The position numbers and the translations under genes are program-made. This document shows positions 10,027-19,341 of a stretch of DNA of 64,000 nt, piece by piece. The stretch's first letter is position 1. Each line of letters starts with the position of its first letter. The DNA is from an uncultured Pelagibacteraceae bacterium. Lineage in GTDB: Bacteria > Pseudomonadota > Alphaproteobacteria > Pelagibacterales > Pelagibacteraceae. Below the pieces are notes generated by a model. That model ran no database searches and had not been told where the DNA came from. It saw only the letters and a list, made by a program, of their open reading frames with translations. The stretch is from the NCBI GenBank assembly GCA_902629585.1, contig CACORI010000001.1:94427-158426 (forward strand). Direction: 5' to 3'.

Positions 10027-10579
10027 TATATATAATCGATCATAATGACTCTTTTACTCACAATGTAGTTCATCAATTTTCATTATTTGATAAAGTTGTT
10101 TGTGATAATTACAATAAAATCAATAAATCAAAACTTGAAAAAGCTTCAGTAATTGTTTTTTCACCTGGTCCTGGAAATCCAAAAAATTATCCGATTACAT
10201 CTAATATTTATAAAAAATATAAAGGAAGAAAAAAAATTGTTGGTATTTGCTTGGGATTTCAACAAATATTATATTGCGAAGGAGCAAAAATTATTCAACA
10301 AAAAAAATTTATCATGGCTTCCAATCTTATGTAAGAGTTATCAACGATAAGTCATTATTTAAAAAAGGGACAAATTTTAAAGTTGGTCGTTATCACTCTT
10401 TAAGATTAAATGAGCCTTTTAAAACCAAAGATTTTGAGATAACTATGAGATGCATAAAATCAAATATAGCTATGTCATTTGAAAATAATAAAGATAAAAT
10501 TTATGGATTTCAATTTCACCCTGAGTCATTTTTAACAGTCAATGGTAACCTACTTATTAAAAAAATCTTATCTACTTAA
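10023..10579 (+). pseudogene. pabA: aminodeoxychorismate synthase component II (glutamine amidotransferase), frameshifted
   Basis: Frame 1 IIDHNDSFTHNVV...VFSPGPGNPKN...VGICLGFQQIL ends at 10334; frame 2 continues KKIYHGFQSYV...VGRYHSLRL...YGFQFHPESFLT to 10579. Shift coincides with the A8 run at 10300-10307. Confidence 0.85.
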
Positions 10580-11315
10580 AAATCTTAAAGAAGTTAAATT
10601 TCAAGATTTGTGGGGAGATCATGGAATTTTTACTACAATGTGGATTTTTGGAAATCCACCAAAAATTTTATTTTTTGATAATCATATAGGAAATTTAATT
10701 TTTTCATTGAAAAAATATCATATTAAGAAAAAATCTTTAAAAAAAGATATTGTTCAAACTATAAATAAGAACTTATCAAAAAAGATTAACTACAATCACC
10801 TTTTAAGAGTTGCAATTAACAAAAAGATAATCTCCATATCTTTAAGAAAAAAACTTTCACCAAAATTAGATTTCACTCTTAAATTTAAAAATTTAAAACG
10901 TGATAGGCCAGAATACAAAAATCTAAAATACAAAAAAATATTGTCACAACTAAAAAAAATTGATAACTCAAGATCAGATATCGGAATTATGTATGAGAAT
11001 AAAATTTTGGAGACAGGAACTTCAAATTTACTTTTTATTAATGATAAAGGAGTTTTTACTCCTAAAAAAAATTATTACCAGGGCCATACTTATAAATATT
11101 TTAAAACAAAAATAAAAAATATTATTAAAAAAGATATCTTTTTAAAAGAATTAAAAGATTATGACGAAATATTACTTCTTGGTTCAGGAAAGGGTGTGAC
11201 ATCTGTAAAAAAAATTAGTCAGATAAACTGGAGGAGAAAAAGTTTAAAAAATTATAAAATTTTTCTAGGTCAATACAAATTAGCAATTAGAAAATGCAAA
11301 AAATATAAATTTTGA
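10542..11315 (+). CDS. pabC: aminodeoxychorismate lyase / class IV aminotransferase
   Basis: WGDHGIFTTMWIF, LRVAINKK, GIMYENKILETGTSNLLFINDKGVFTP; directly follows pabBA. Confidence 0.75.
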   Translation: MVTYLLKKSYLLKNLKEVKFQDLWGDHGIFTTMWIFGNPPKILFFDNHIGNLIFSLKKYHIKKKSLKKDIVQTINKNLSKKINYNHLLRVAINKKIISISLRKKLSPKLDFTLKFKNLKRDRPEYKNLKYKKILSQLKKIDNSRSDIGIMYENKILETGTSNLLFINDKGVFTPKKNYYQGHTYKYFKTKIKNIIKKDIFLKELKDYDEILLLGSGKGVTSVKKISQINWRRKSLKNYKIFLGQYKLAIRKCKKYKF

Positions 11316-11318
11316 AAT

Positions 11319-11717
11319 ATGAAAGACCCAAATAATCCATGTTTGTTTTGTAGTATTAAAAAAGATGATATAGTTCATGAAAATCATTTGTCATATGCTA
11401 GCTATGACTCCTATCCAGTTACAAAAGATCATTGTTTGATAATTCCAAAGAGACACATAAAGAATTATTTTGATTTAAATAATGAAGAACTAATTGCATG
11501 TAATGATTTAATAAAGATAATTAAAAATGAAATTTTAGAAAAAGACAAGTCAGTTAAAGGATTTAATCTTGGTACGAATATTGGAAAATTTTCAGGTCAG
11601 TCTATTTATCATTGTCATTTACATTTGATTCCTCGAAGAGAAAAAGATGTAGACAATCCTCAAGGAGGAGTTAGATCTGTTATTCCCAATAAGCAACACT
11701 ATAAAAGAAAAATTTAG
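11319..11717 (+). CDS. HIT family protein
   Basis: CLFCSIKKDDIVHEN...YPVTKDHCLIIPKRHI...GQSIYHCHLHLIPRR (HxHxH motif). Confidence 0.93.
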   Translation: MKDPNNPCLFCSIKKDDIVHENHLSYASYDSYPVTKDHCLIIPKRHIKNYFDLNNEELIACNDLIKIIKNEILEKDKSVKGFNLGTNIGKFSGQSIYHCHLHLIPRREKDVDNPQGGVRSVIPNKQHYKRKI

Positions 11718-11821
11718 CTTGTTATTAAAGAAAAATTGGACAGAGTAAGTAATTGATCTATTTTTTTAAATAGATTAGACATATTCTAAAAATATTAAAA
11801 ATATAATAACATAAGGCGGAT

Positions 11822-12616
11822 ATGTTACAAACGAACCCATTTTCAATTTTGGCCGAAACTATTCCTACTATTGCAATGCAAAGCTTTATAATAGCTATGA
11901 TACTTTTAATTGCTATTGGAACAATCGTTCAAATGATCCATCATAAAAATCTTACATATTTTTTTAATAATGCAAAAAAGGCTAAGTTGTCAGCAACTAA
12001 AGAGCTGGGTATTGGAGAAAAAACTTCAATCATTGCGAAAACAACCGTGGTAGATATTGGAACAACATCTGAGTTAGGGTTTGGAAAAAGAAGATTAGCC
12101 CATGTTCTTGGAATGTATGGTACAATTTTATTCTGGGTATCTTCATCAGTCTTAGTTTTTTGCTATACAGGAGTTGGTAAATCTGACTCAGTAACTTGGT
12201 CTTTATTATGGCATGTAGGAGCTATTCTTACTTGTATTGGTGGTTATTGGTTTTGGTTTTTTTTAAGAGTAGACGTTTCTGCTGAAGCTCACCCTTGGTA
12301 CAGAATTATAAAAGCTGATTTATTTGTATTAGCTTTATTAGCTTGCTCAACTTTTGGTTTAGCGTGGTCATATACTCAATTTAATAATCAAATAGGTCTG
12401 TCATATTTATTTTTAATTTTATTTATTGCCTCTAATTTAATCTTATTTGGAGGTGTGTATTGGTCCAAGTTCGCACATATGTTTTACAAGCCAGGTGCTG
12501 CAATACAAAAAAATCTAGCTGAAGCTGATGGATCAAGAGATAATTTACCACCACCAGCTGATGCACCTGAACAATTTGGCCTAGGTATAAAAAGAGAAGA
12601 GCCAAAACACTATTAA
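11822..12616 (+). CDS. aprM: adenylylsulfate reductase membrane anchor-like protein AprM
   Basis: 264-aa membrane protein with conserved His residues, immediately upstream of aprB-aprA in the same orientation. Confidence 0.75.
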   Translation: MLQTNPFSILAETIPTIAMQSFIIAMILLIAIGTIVQMIHHKNLTYFFNNAKKAKLSATKELGIGEKTSIIAKTTVVDIGTTSELGFGKRRLAHVLGMYGTILFWVSSSVLVFCYTGVGKSDSVTWSLLWHVGAILTCIGGYWFWFFLRVDVSAEAHPWYRIIKADLFVLALLACSTFGLAWSYTQFNNQIGLSYLFLILFIASNLILFGGVYWSKFAHMFYKPGAAIQKNLAEADGSRDNLPPPADAPEQFGLGIKREEPKHY

Positions 12617-12647
12617 TATGTTAATAGAAAAAGGAGAAATATAAATT

Positions 12648-13118
12648 ATGTCAACTTTTGTATACATGACTAGATGTGATGGCTGTGGTCACTGTGTAGA
12701 TATCTGTCCTTCAGATATTATGCACATAGATGAAAATATTAGACGCGCAAAAAATATTGAACCTAACTTTTGTTGGGAGTGTTATTCGTGTGTCAAAGCT
12801 TGTCCAAATCATGCAATCGATGTAAGGGGTTATGCAGATTTTGCACCAATGGGTCATAGCGTAAGAGTGAGAAGAGAAGAGGAAAAAGGCACTATATCAT
12901 GGAAAATAAAATTTAGAAATGGTACAGAAAAAAATTTTGTATCACCAATAACGACTAAACCTTGGGGAAAATTTATTCCAAAACTCGCAGAAGGTGATAA
13001 ACCAAACCAAGGAGAAATAAATTCTCAAAGACTTTATACAGAGCCAGAGGGCTTAAATACTAATCAAGAATTACCATCAGTGCCAAAAGAAAAGTTTAAA
13101 AAAGGGGTCTATTACTAA
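12648..13118 (+). CDS. aprB: adenylylsulfate reductase beta subunit
   Basis: Two 4Fe-4S motifs CDGCGHCVDICPSDIM and CWECYSCVKACPNHAI. Confidence 0.95.
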   Translation: MSTFVYMTRCDGCGHCVDICPSDIMHIDENIRRAKNIEPNFCWECYSCVKACPNHAIDVRGYADFAPMGHSVRVRREEEKGTISWKIKFRNGTEKNFVSPITTKPWGKFIPKLAEGDKPNQGEINSQRLYTEPEGLNTNQELPSVPKEKFKKGVYY

Positions 13119-14977
13119 TGGCAAAACATAAAACTCATTATGAAGAGTGCGATGTATTAGTTGTTGGTGGAGGAATGGCTGGAACCGGTGCAACTTTTGA
13201 AGCTAGACATTGGGGAAGAGATCTTAAAATTGTTTGTGTTGAGAAAGCCAACATAGACAGAAGTGGAGCAGTTGCTCAAGGGCTTTATGCAATCAACTGT
13301 TATATGGGAATGCAATGGGATGAAAACCAGCCAGAAGATCATGTTAGATATGCAAGAAACGATCTAATGGGTATGGTAAGAGAAGATTTAGGATATGACA
13401 TGGCTCGTCATGTTGACTCAACCGTACACATGTTTGATGAATGGGGTCTTCCAATGATGAAAAATGAAAAAACAGGAAGATATTTGCGTGAGGGTAAGTG
13501 GCAAATAATGATTCATGGTGAAAGTTATAAACCAATTGTAGCTGAAGCAGCTAAAAAATCTGCAGATAAAATTTATAATAGAATTATGATAACTCATCTT
13601 TTAATGGATGAAGCACGAGAAAATAGAATTGGAGGTGCGGTTGGATTTAATATGAGAACTGGTGATTTTCATGTTTTTAGGTCAAAGACAGTAATTGTAG
13701 CAGCAGGAGGAGCTTCACATATTTTCAAACCAAGAGCAGTTGGTGAAGGTATGGGAAGAACTTGGTATGCTCCATGGAGTAATGGTTCTGCATACGCTTT
13801 ACCTATCGCTGCTGGAGCAAAAATGACTCAAATGGAAAATAGAATTGTTCTATGTAGATTTAAAGATGGTTATGGTCCAGTTGGAGCTTATTTTTTACAT
13901 TTAAAAACTTATACTCAAAATGCTAATGGAGAAAATTACGAGAAAAAGTGGTATGATCAAACCAAAGAGCTTGTTGGTGAATATATTGATCACCATCCAA
14001 CACCAACTTGTTTGAGAAATCATGCTTTTATACAAGAAGTAGCAGCTGGAGGTGGACCAATTCACATGGTTACTACTGAAGCCTTCCAGGACCCACATCT
14101 AGAGACAGTTGGTTGGGAAAACTTTTTAGGAATGACTGTTGGTCAAGCTGTTGTTTGGGCTTCTCAAAATATTGATCCAAAATATACTAATCCTGAACTA
14201 ACGACTTCTGAACCTTATGTAATGGGTTCTCATGCTACTTGTTCAGGTGCATGGGTTAGCGGTCCTGAAGATTTATCACCTCCTGAATATTTTTGGGGTT
14301 ATAATAGAATGCTGACTATAGATGGTTTATTTGGAGCAGGAGATACTGTAGGTGGGAGTGCACACAAATTTTCTTCTGGTTCATTTACTGAGGGAAGATT
14401 AGCCGCAAAAGCAGCTGTAAAATATATTGAAGATGAAAAAGCCAAAGATATAAAAGTTTCTGATAAACAGTGTAATGATTTCAAAGAGGCTGTATACAAA
14501 CCTCTTGATAATTATACAATAGCTCAAAATGAGATCACAGGTGGAACTGTCTCACCTAGTTATATCTCTCCAATCCAAGGACTACAAAGGCTTCAAAAAA
14601 TCATGGATGAGTATGTAGGCGGTATCACATCAAACTATATGACTAATGGAAATATGTTAAAAAGAGGTTTAGAATTATTGGAATGGTTACAGGAAGATTT
14701 AGAAAACATAGGGGCAGAGGATTATCACCAACTTATGAGAGCTTGGGAGCTAAAACATAGGGCTCTTACATCTCAATGTGTTACAGAACATACTTTATTT
14801 AGAGAGGAAACCCGTTGGCCTGGTTACTATTACAGAGGAGATTTTATGAAACTTGATGATGAAAACTGGCATTGTTTAACTGTCTCAAGGAGGGATCCTA
14901 AAACTGGAAAATTCTCATTGGAGAAAGTACCAGTTTATCATATTGTCGATGAAAACGAGAAGAAGAAAGCTTCTTAA
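13118..14977 (+). CDS. aprA: adenylylsulfate reductase alpha subunit
   Basis: DVLVVGGGMAGTGATFEARHWG, ANIDRSGAVAQGLYAINCYMG, LFGAGDTVGGSAHKFSSGSFTEGRLAAKAA; 619 aa. Confidence 0.97.
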   Translation: MAKHKTHYEECDVLVVGGGMAGTGATFEARHWGRDLKIVCVEKANIDRSGAVAQGLYAINCYMGMQWDENQPEDHVRYARNDLMGMVREDLGYDMARHVDSTVHMFDEWGLPMMKNEKTGRYLREGKWQIMIHGESYKPIVAEAAKKSADKIYNRIMITHLLMDEARENRIGGAVGFNMRTGDFHVFRSKTVIVAAGGASHIFKPRAVGEGMGRTWYAPWSNGSAYALPIAAGAKMTQMENRIVLCRFKDGYGPVGAYFLHLKTYTQNANGENYEKKWYDQTKELVGEYIDHHPTPTCLRNHAFIQEVAAGGGPIHMVTTEAFQDPHLETVGWENFLGMTVGQAVVWASQNIDPKYTNPELTTSEPYVMGSHATCSGAWVSGPEDLSPPEYFWGYNRMLTIDGLFGAGDTVGGSAHKFSSGSFTEGRLAAKAAVKYIEDEKAKDIKVSDKQCNDFKEAVYKPLDNYTIAQNEITGGTVSPSYISPIQGLQRLQKIMDEYVGGITSNYMTNGNMLKRGLELLEWLQEDLENIGAEDYHQLMRAWELKHRALTSQCVTEHTLFREETRWPGYYYRGDFMKLDDENWHCLTVSRRDPKTGKFSLEKVPVYHIVDENEKKKAS

Positions 14978-15002
14978 AACGTAAAATATTTCATTTTTAG
15001 TT

Positions 15003-15353
15003 ATGGATCTATTGTCTAAATCTGATGAGGAAATTTTTGAAATCGGGAGACCGTTTTGGAATAATTTAGTTAAATCCTCAAATTTGAGAGATTATGGAGG
15101 ATTTACTAGAGATTTCTCTACACAGATGCTTTTTGGAGCGAATGAAGTCGAATTAGGAAAACAGTGGGCCAATAATAAGCTTATTACCAACTTGAATGAG
15201 ACTTATGAGCCATTTGGAACACTAAGGAGAGGAGAGCATATTACAGTTCTTATTAAGCAAACTAATAAAGAAATCCCAGGTGAATTTCTAGGTAGGTTGG
15301 TTTTGGGTGTTGAGGACGAACAGATAAAAGTTTTTGGAGCAACGATTTATTAA
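15003..15353 (+). CDS. conserved hypothetical protein in apr cluster (116 aa)
   Basis: ORF directly downstream of aprA on the same strand; MDLLSKSDEEIFEIGRPFWNNLVKSSNLRDYGGFTRDFS...; no recognised domain. Confidence 0.75.
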   Translation: MDLLSKSDEEIFEIGRPFWNNLVKSSNLRDYGGFTRDFSTQMLFGANEVELGKQWANNKLITNLNETYEPFGTLRRGEHITVLIKQTNKEIPGEFLGRLVLGVEDEQIKVFGATIY

Positions 15354-15414
15354 ATTCAAAATATTTTTTTAATTTAAGTTTGACAATTTTTTCTCTGGTG
15401 TTATTGAGGAATTA

Positions 15415-15552
15415 ATGCACCTTTCAAATATAAAAAAAATACCTCAAAAAATTTTAAATAATAAATCAACTTTTATAAAAACGGGAATTTTTTCAGCAAT
15501 AGTTACTTGCTGGGGTGTGATAATAGTTGGAACTTTTTTAACTTTTAAGTAA
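15415..15552 (+). CDS. small single-TM protein (45 aa)
   Basis: MHLSNIKKIPQKILNNKSTFIKTGIFSAIVTCWGVIIVGTFLTFK*. Confidence 0.45.
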   Translation: MHLSNIKKIPQKILNNKSTFIKTGIFSAIVTCWGVIIVGTFLTFK

Positions 15553-15577
15553 GTAAAACTTAAGGTTCCATTTTTAA

Positions 15578-16672
15578 ATGGAAGTATTTTTACCAATAGC
15601 CCAAGTTTATATCAGCCCCCTTGAGATAATACTGCTCAGCGCACTCGTAGGTATTTTATCTGGATTATTTGGGGTAGGTGGAGGTTTTTTAATGACACCT
15701 TTTTTAATATTTCTAGGGGTTCCTCCTGCATACGCTGTAGCTAATGAAGCTAACAATATACTGGCAACTTCAGTTTCTGGATCAACAACTCATTATTTAA
15801 AAAATACTTTAGATTATAAAATGGGTTTTATGATTGTTATTGGTGGTGCTGCAGGAACTTTACTAGGCATATATACTTTTACATATTTCAAGGATATTGG
15901 AAAAATAGATACAGTAATTTCACTTGCTTATATGTATATTCTTGCAATTATTGGAACACTTATGCTAGTTGAAAGCTTGGGTGAAATAGATAAAGCCAAA
16001 AAAAATATAGTTATTAGAAAAAAACTTCATGTTCACTATTGGATTCATGGTCTTCCTTTTAGAATGCGTTTTCCAAAATCAAAATTATATGAAAGTGCTT
16101 TCACACCAATTGTTATCGGATTAATTGTAGGTTTTATTGCTGCAATAATGGGTATTGGTGGCGCATTTATTTTAGTTCCAGCAATGATATATATTATAGG
16201 AATGCCAACAAGGTTAGTGCCAGGCACATCATTGTTTGTGACAATTTTTGTAAGTGTTATAGTTACTTTCTTACATGCATTTAATTATGGATCAATTGAC
16301 TTAGTGTTAGTTTTAATGCTTGTTGTAGGGTCAATAATTGGAGTTCAAACAGGTCAAAAGATTGGTCAATCTATTGAGAGCTCAGGATTAAAGGCTTTAT
16401 TAGCTTTATTGTTATTAATTGTAGGTATTGCAATTGCCTATGATACATTTTTTGTAGAACATGTTTTAAATGGAGTTACAAAAATAAATCAAAAGGATTT
16501 AACTCCTTTAGCTATACTTGTAAAAAAATTTTCATCAGAAACACCAATAGCATACGGATTATTTTCTATTTTTTTTGCCGTAGCTTTGGGAGTGGCGGCA
16601 GCTTTCATAAGAAGATTTCTCTCTGATTTAAGAAAAAAATATTTTAATAAAGACTCAAAACAATCTAAATAA
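15578..16672 (+). CDS. TauE/SafE family sulfite/anion exporter
   Basis: LVGILSGLFGVGGGFLMTPFLIFLGVPPAYAVANEA and second repeat IVGFIAAIMGIGGAFILVPAMIYIIGMPTRLVPGTSLF. Confidence 0.93.
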   Translation: MEVFLPIAQVYISPLEIILLSALVGILSGLFGVGGGFLMTPFLIFLGVPPAYAVANEANNILATSVSGSTTHYLKNTLDYKMGFMIVIGGAAGTLLGIYTFTYFKDIGKIDTVISLAYMYILAIIGTLMLVESLGEIDKAKKNIVIRKKLHVHYWIHGLPFRMRFPKSKLYESAFTPIVIGLIVGFIAAIMGIGGAFILVPAMIYIIGMPTRLVPGTSLFVTIFVSVIVTFLHAFNYGSIDLVLVLMLVVGSIIGVQTGQKIGQSIESSGLKALLALLLLIVGIAIAYDTFFVEHVLNGVTKINQKDLTPLAILVKKFSSETPIAYGLFSIFFAVALGVAAAFIRRFLSDLRKKYFNKDSKQSK

Positions 16673-17750
16673 AAAATTTAGATAATGTTTGAATATATAT
16701 CAAACTGATAAAACCAACAGTAACAGCAGCAATTAAACCAACGACAAAAGGTTTGTATCCCATAGATTTTAATTCACCTAAATTTATAGATATTCCAACT
16801 GCTGCCATGGCCATAGTTAAAAATGCTGTAGCTAAAATTTTTAAATATTCAATAAAATTTAACCATAATAAATTGTAATTATTTTCAATAGAAAAAATTT
16901 GATCACCTAAATTTCTTATTATTATCATACCTATGAAGCCAAGAACAAAATAAGGAAAAATATTCAAAATAGAATATTGGTTATTTTTTACCTTACCTCT
17001 ATTATATAAAAATGCAAAAAGTGGAATCATTATCACTAGAAAAGTATTTCTAATTAATTTGGTAACTGTTGCTACATTTAATGTTTCTGGGCTATTAAAT
17101 TGCTGATCATAAATAAGACCAGCTGCTGCAACTTGTGATGTTTCATGAATTGACGTCCCTAAAAAAAGTCCTGCCTTAAGTTTATCTTCATTAAAAAACC
17201 ATTCAGCAAAATAAGGATAAAGTAACATCGCAATAACACCAAACAAAGTGATATTTGCTATAGCATAGGCAACTTCAGTTTTTTTTGCATTAATAACAGG
17301 TGCAGTAGCAACTATCGCTGTAGCCCCACAAACACTTGTACCGATTGCTATTAAGTATGACATTTTTGATGAGATAGGGACTTTTTTAATCAATAACTTT
17401 ATTAAAATTAATACACCAATTATACATATGATAATTAGAGGAATTGCTATTGAACCGAATTTTACAAATTCTTCAAAACTTAATCTTATACCTAAAAAAA
17501 TAATTCCAAGTTTTAAAATATATTGCTGGGTAAAATCGAGCCCAACCATCATACCTGGTCTTGGGGTAAATGCATTTCCCATCAAAATTCCCAAAAGGAT
17601 TGCTATCAAGACTGTTGATATAGGACTTTTGGGTGTGCCAAAAATTTCTATCGCTAAAACATTATTTATTCCTTGAGAAAATAAAAAAAAAACTAAAGCT
17701 AAAGCTACACCTGGAAAAATTTTTTTTAAGTATAATAGTTTTGAAGACAC
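16665..17750 (-). CDS. YeiH/UPF0324 family putative sulfate exporter
   Basis: GLDFTQQYILKLGIIFLGIRLSF, AIGTSVCGATAIVATAPVI, GTSIHETSQVAAAGLIY typical of the YeiH family. Confidence 0.9.
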   Translation of the reverse strand: MSSKLLYLKKIFPGVALALVFFLFSQGINNVLAIEIFGTPKSPISTVLIAILLGILMGNAFTPRPGMMVGLDFTQQYILKLGIIFLGIRLSFEEFVKFGSIAIPLIIICIIGVLILIKLLIKKVPISSKMSYLIAIGTSVCGATAIVATAPVINAKKTEVAYAIANITLFGVIAMLLYPYFAEWFFNEDKLKAGLFLGTSIHETSQVAAAGLIYDQQFNSPETLNVATVTKLIRNTFLVIMIPLFAFLYNRGKVKNNQYSILNIFPYFVLGFIGMIIIRNLGDQIFSIENNYNLLWLNFIEYLKILATAFLTMAMAAVGISINLGELKSMGYKPFVVGLIAAVTVGFISLIYIQTLSKFFI

Positions 17751-17771
17751 AGTTGGAAATAAAAATTAGAC

Positions 17772-18938
17772 TTAAGCACTTCTATAAAGCTTAGTCATAA
17801 CAAATTCTTTATGACCTAAAGCTTCAGCACAGGTTAGTCTTCCATTAGCCACTCTAAGTGTTGTCTCAATGAGTTTATCTCCCGCCTCAGATAAATTCAT
17901 TTCTCTTGAAAGAATTTTTGATACATCACAATCTACATGTTCACTCATACTTTGGGCTGTTAATGGGTTAGCGGTTAATTTTACAACTGGTTCAATAGGA
18001 TTGCCCACTATGTTTCCTTGTCCAGTTGGAAACAAATGGATATTGAATCCTCCCGCTGCTTGAAGAGTAATACATTCCGCCGCTGCTGAAGATGTATCCA
18101 TAAAATATAACCCTGGACCTTTAGCAGGTTCTTCTGCTGGCTCAAGTACATCTATAAATTTTAAATTTCCAATCTTCTGAAAATTTCCAAATGCCTTTTC
18201 TTCAATTGTAGTTAAACCACCAGCAATATTTCCAGCAGTTGGTTGACTTTCTGAAAGATCATCAGTTGCCTCTTTTAAAATAAAATCATTATAGTTATTC
18301 CAGGTTTTCATAAATTTTTCTGAGGCATCTTTTGTTGCTCCTCTTGTTGCACAAACTTGTTCCGCACCAGTAAGTTCAGATGTTTCACCAAAACATAAGT
18401 GTACACCAAGTGGTTCTAATTTTTCCATTAAATTTCCAACTGTCGGGTTAGATGCTAATCCAGATGTTGTATCTGACTCCCCACACTTTACTGAAATCCA
18501 TAAATCACTCATTGGACATTCTTCTCTTTGAATTTCAGAGGCCCACTGTGAAAATTCTTGCGCCTTTTTTGAAGCTTTCATTACAGTACCAATATCACCT
18601 GTACGTTCTATATGAAAACCTTCAACAGGTTTTCCAGTTTTAGCAATTCCATCTACAATTCTTTTAGTCCATTTAGGCTCTATACCAATAACAATCACAG
18701 CAGCAACATTAGGATTACTTCCAGTTCCAATCATTGTTCTAAAATGTAATTCTAAATCTGCTCCAAATTGAAGTCTTCCGTAAGAATGTGGCAATGCAAT
18801 AGTGCCCTTAATGTTATTTGCTACTGCTTCAGCACAAGCATTTGAAATATCATCAACAGGTAAAATGATAACGTGATTTCTAGTTCCTGCTCTACCATTT
18901 TCTCTTTTATAGCCTAAAAAATTTTTTGGTATTTCCAT
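17772..18938 (-). CDS. suyB: UxaA-family dehydratase large subunit; probable (2R)-sulfolactate sulfo-lyase subunit beta
   Basis: [73 protein letters not shown]; paired with a separate small SAF-domain subunit and adjacent to xsc. Confidence 0.75.
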   Translation of the reverse strand: MEIPKNFLGYKRENGRAGTRNHVIILPVDDISNACAEAVANNIKGTIALPHSYGRLQFGADLELHFRTMIGTGSNPNVAAVIVIGIEPKWTKRIVDGIAKTGKPVEGFHIERTGDIGTVMKASKKAQEFSQWASEIQREECPMSDLWISVKCGESDTTSGLASNPTVGNLMEKLEPLGVHLCFGETSELTGAEQVCATRGATKDASEKFMKTWNNYNDFILKEATDDLSESQPTAGNIAGGLTTIEEKAFGNFQKIGNLKFIDVLEPAEEPAKGPGLYFMDTSSAAAECITLQAAGGFNIHLFPTGQGNIVGNPIEPVVKLTANPLTAQSMSEHVDCDVSKILSREMNLSEAGDKLIETTLRVANGRLTCAEALGHKEFVMTKLYRSA

Positions 18939-18941
18939 TTG

Positions 18942-19226
18942 TTACCACTTCTTTGTTTTGACGTTATGAACATGAACATGCTCACCTTTTTTAATTGATT
19001 TTACTACTTTACCGATATCATGACCATATTTGAGTATTGTATCACCCTCTTTTAAGTCCACCATAGCGATTTTATGACCTAATGGTATTTCATCCACTGA
19101 TTGAATGTTTGTAGAGCTATCATCTTCCATAATCCAGCATTTACACTCTTGTTTTGCGGTTATTTTTTCAATAACCACCACCCCAACATTATCCTTTTTA
19201 TCATGAATTATGATGTCTGTTGCCAT
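18942..19226 (-). CDS. suyA: SAF-domain small subunit; probable (2R)-sulfolactate sulfo-lyase subunit alpha
   Basis: 94 aa ending ILKYGHDIGKVVKSIKKGEHVHVHNVKTKKW (UxaA/GarD N-terminal SAF-like), 3 bp upstream of suyB. Confidence 0.75.
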   Translation of the reverse strand: MATDIIIHDKKDNVGVVVIEKITAKQECKCWIMEDDSSTNIQSVDEIPLGHKIAMVDLKEGDTILKYGHDIGKVVKSIKKGEHVHVHNVKTKKW

Positions 19227-19341
19227 AAATAGTGTCGATTTGTTTGTTTGAATTTTTAGAAATCTTATATATTAATCGCGACAATTAACAAATAGTTTTA
19301 TAAAAAATTATTACATTTACTAGTTTAGAAAGGGTCTATTA

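Noticed and set aside
11755-11777. Hairpin tctatttttttaaataga between the HIT gene and aprM considered as a terminator or regulatory RNA
   Set aside because: Purely AT stem in very AT-rich spacer; weak stability and easily expected by chance.
13157-14499. Several antisense ORFs of 61-66 aa within aprA
   Set aside because: Opposite strand of a strongly conserved gene, low-complexity Ser/Leu/Ile composition, no start context or domain.
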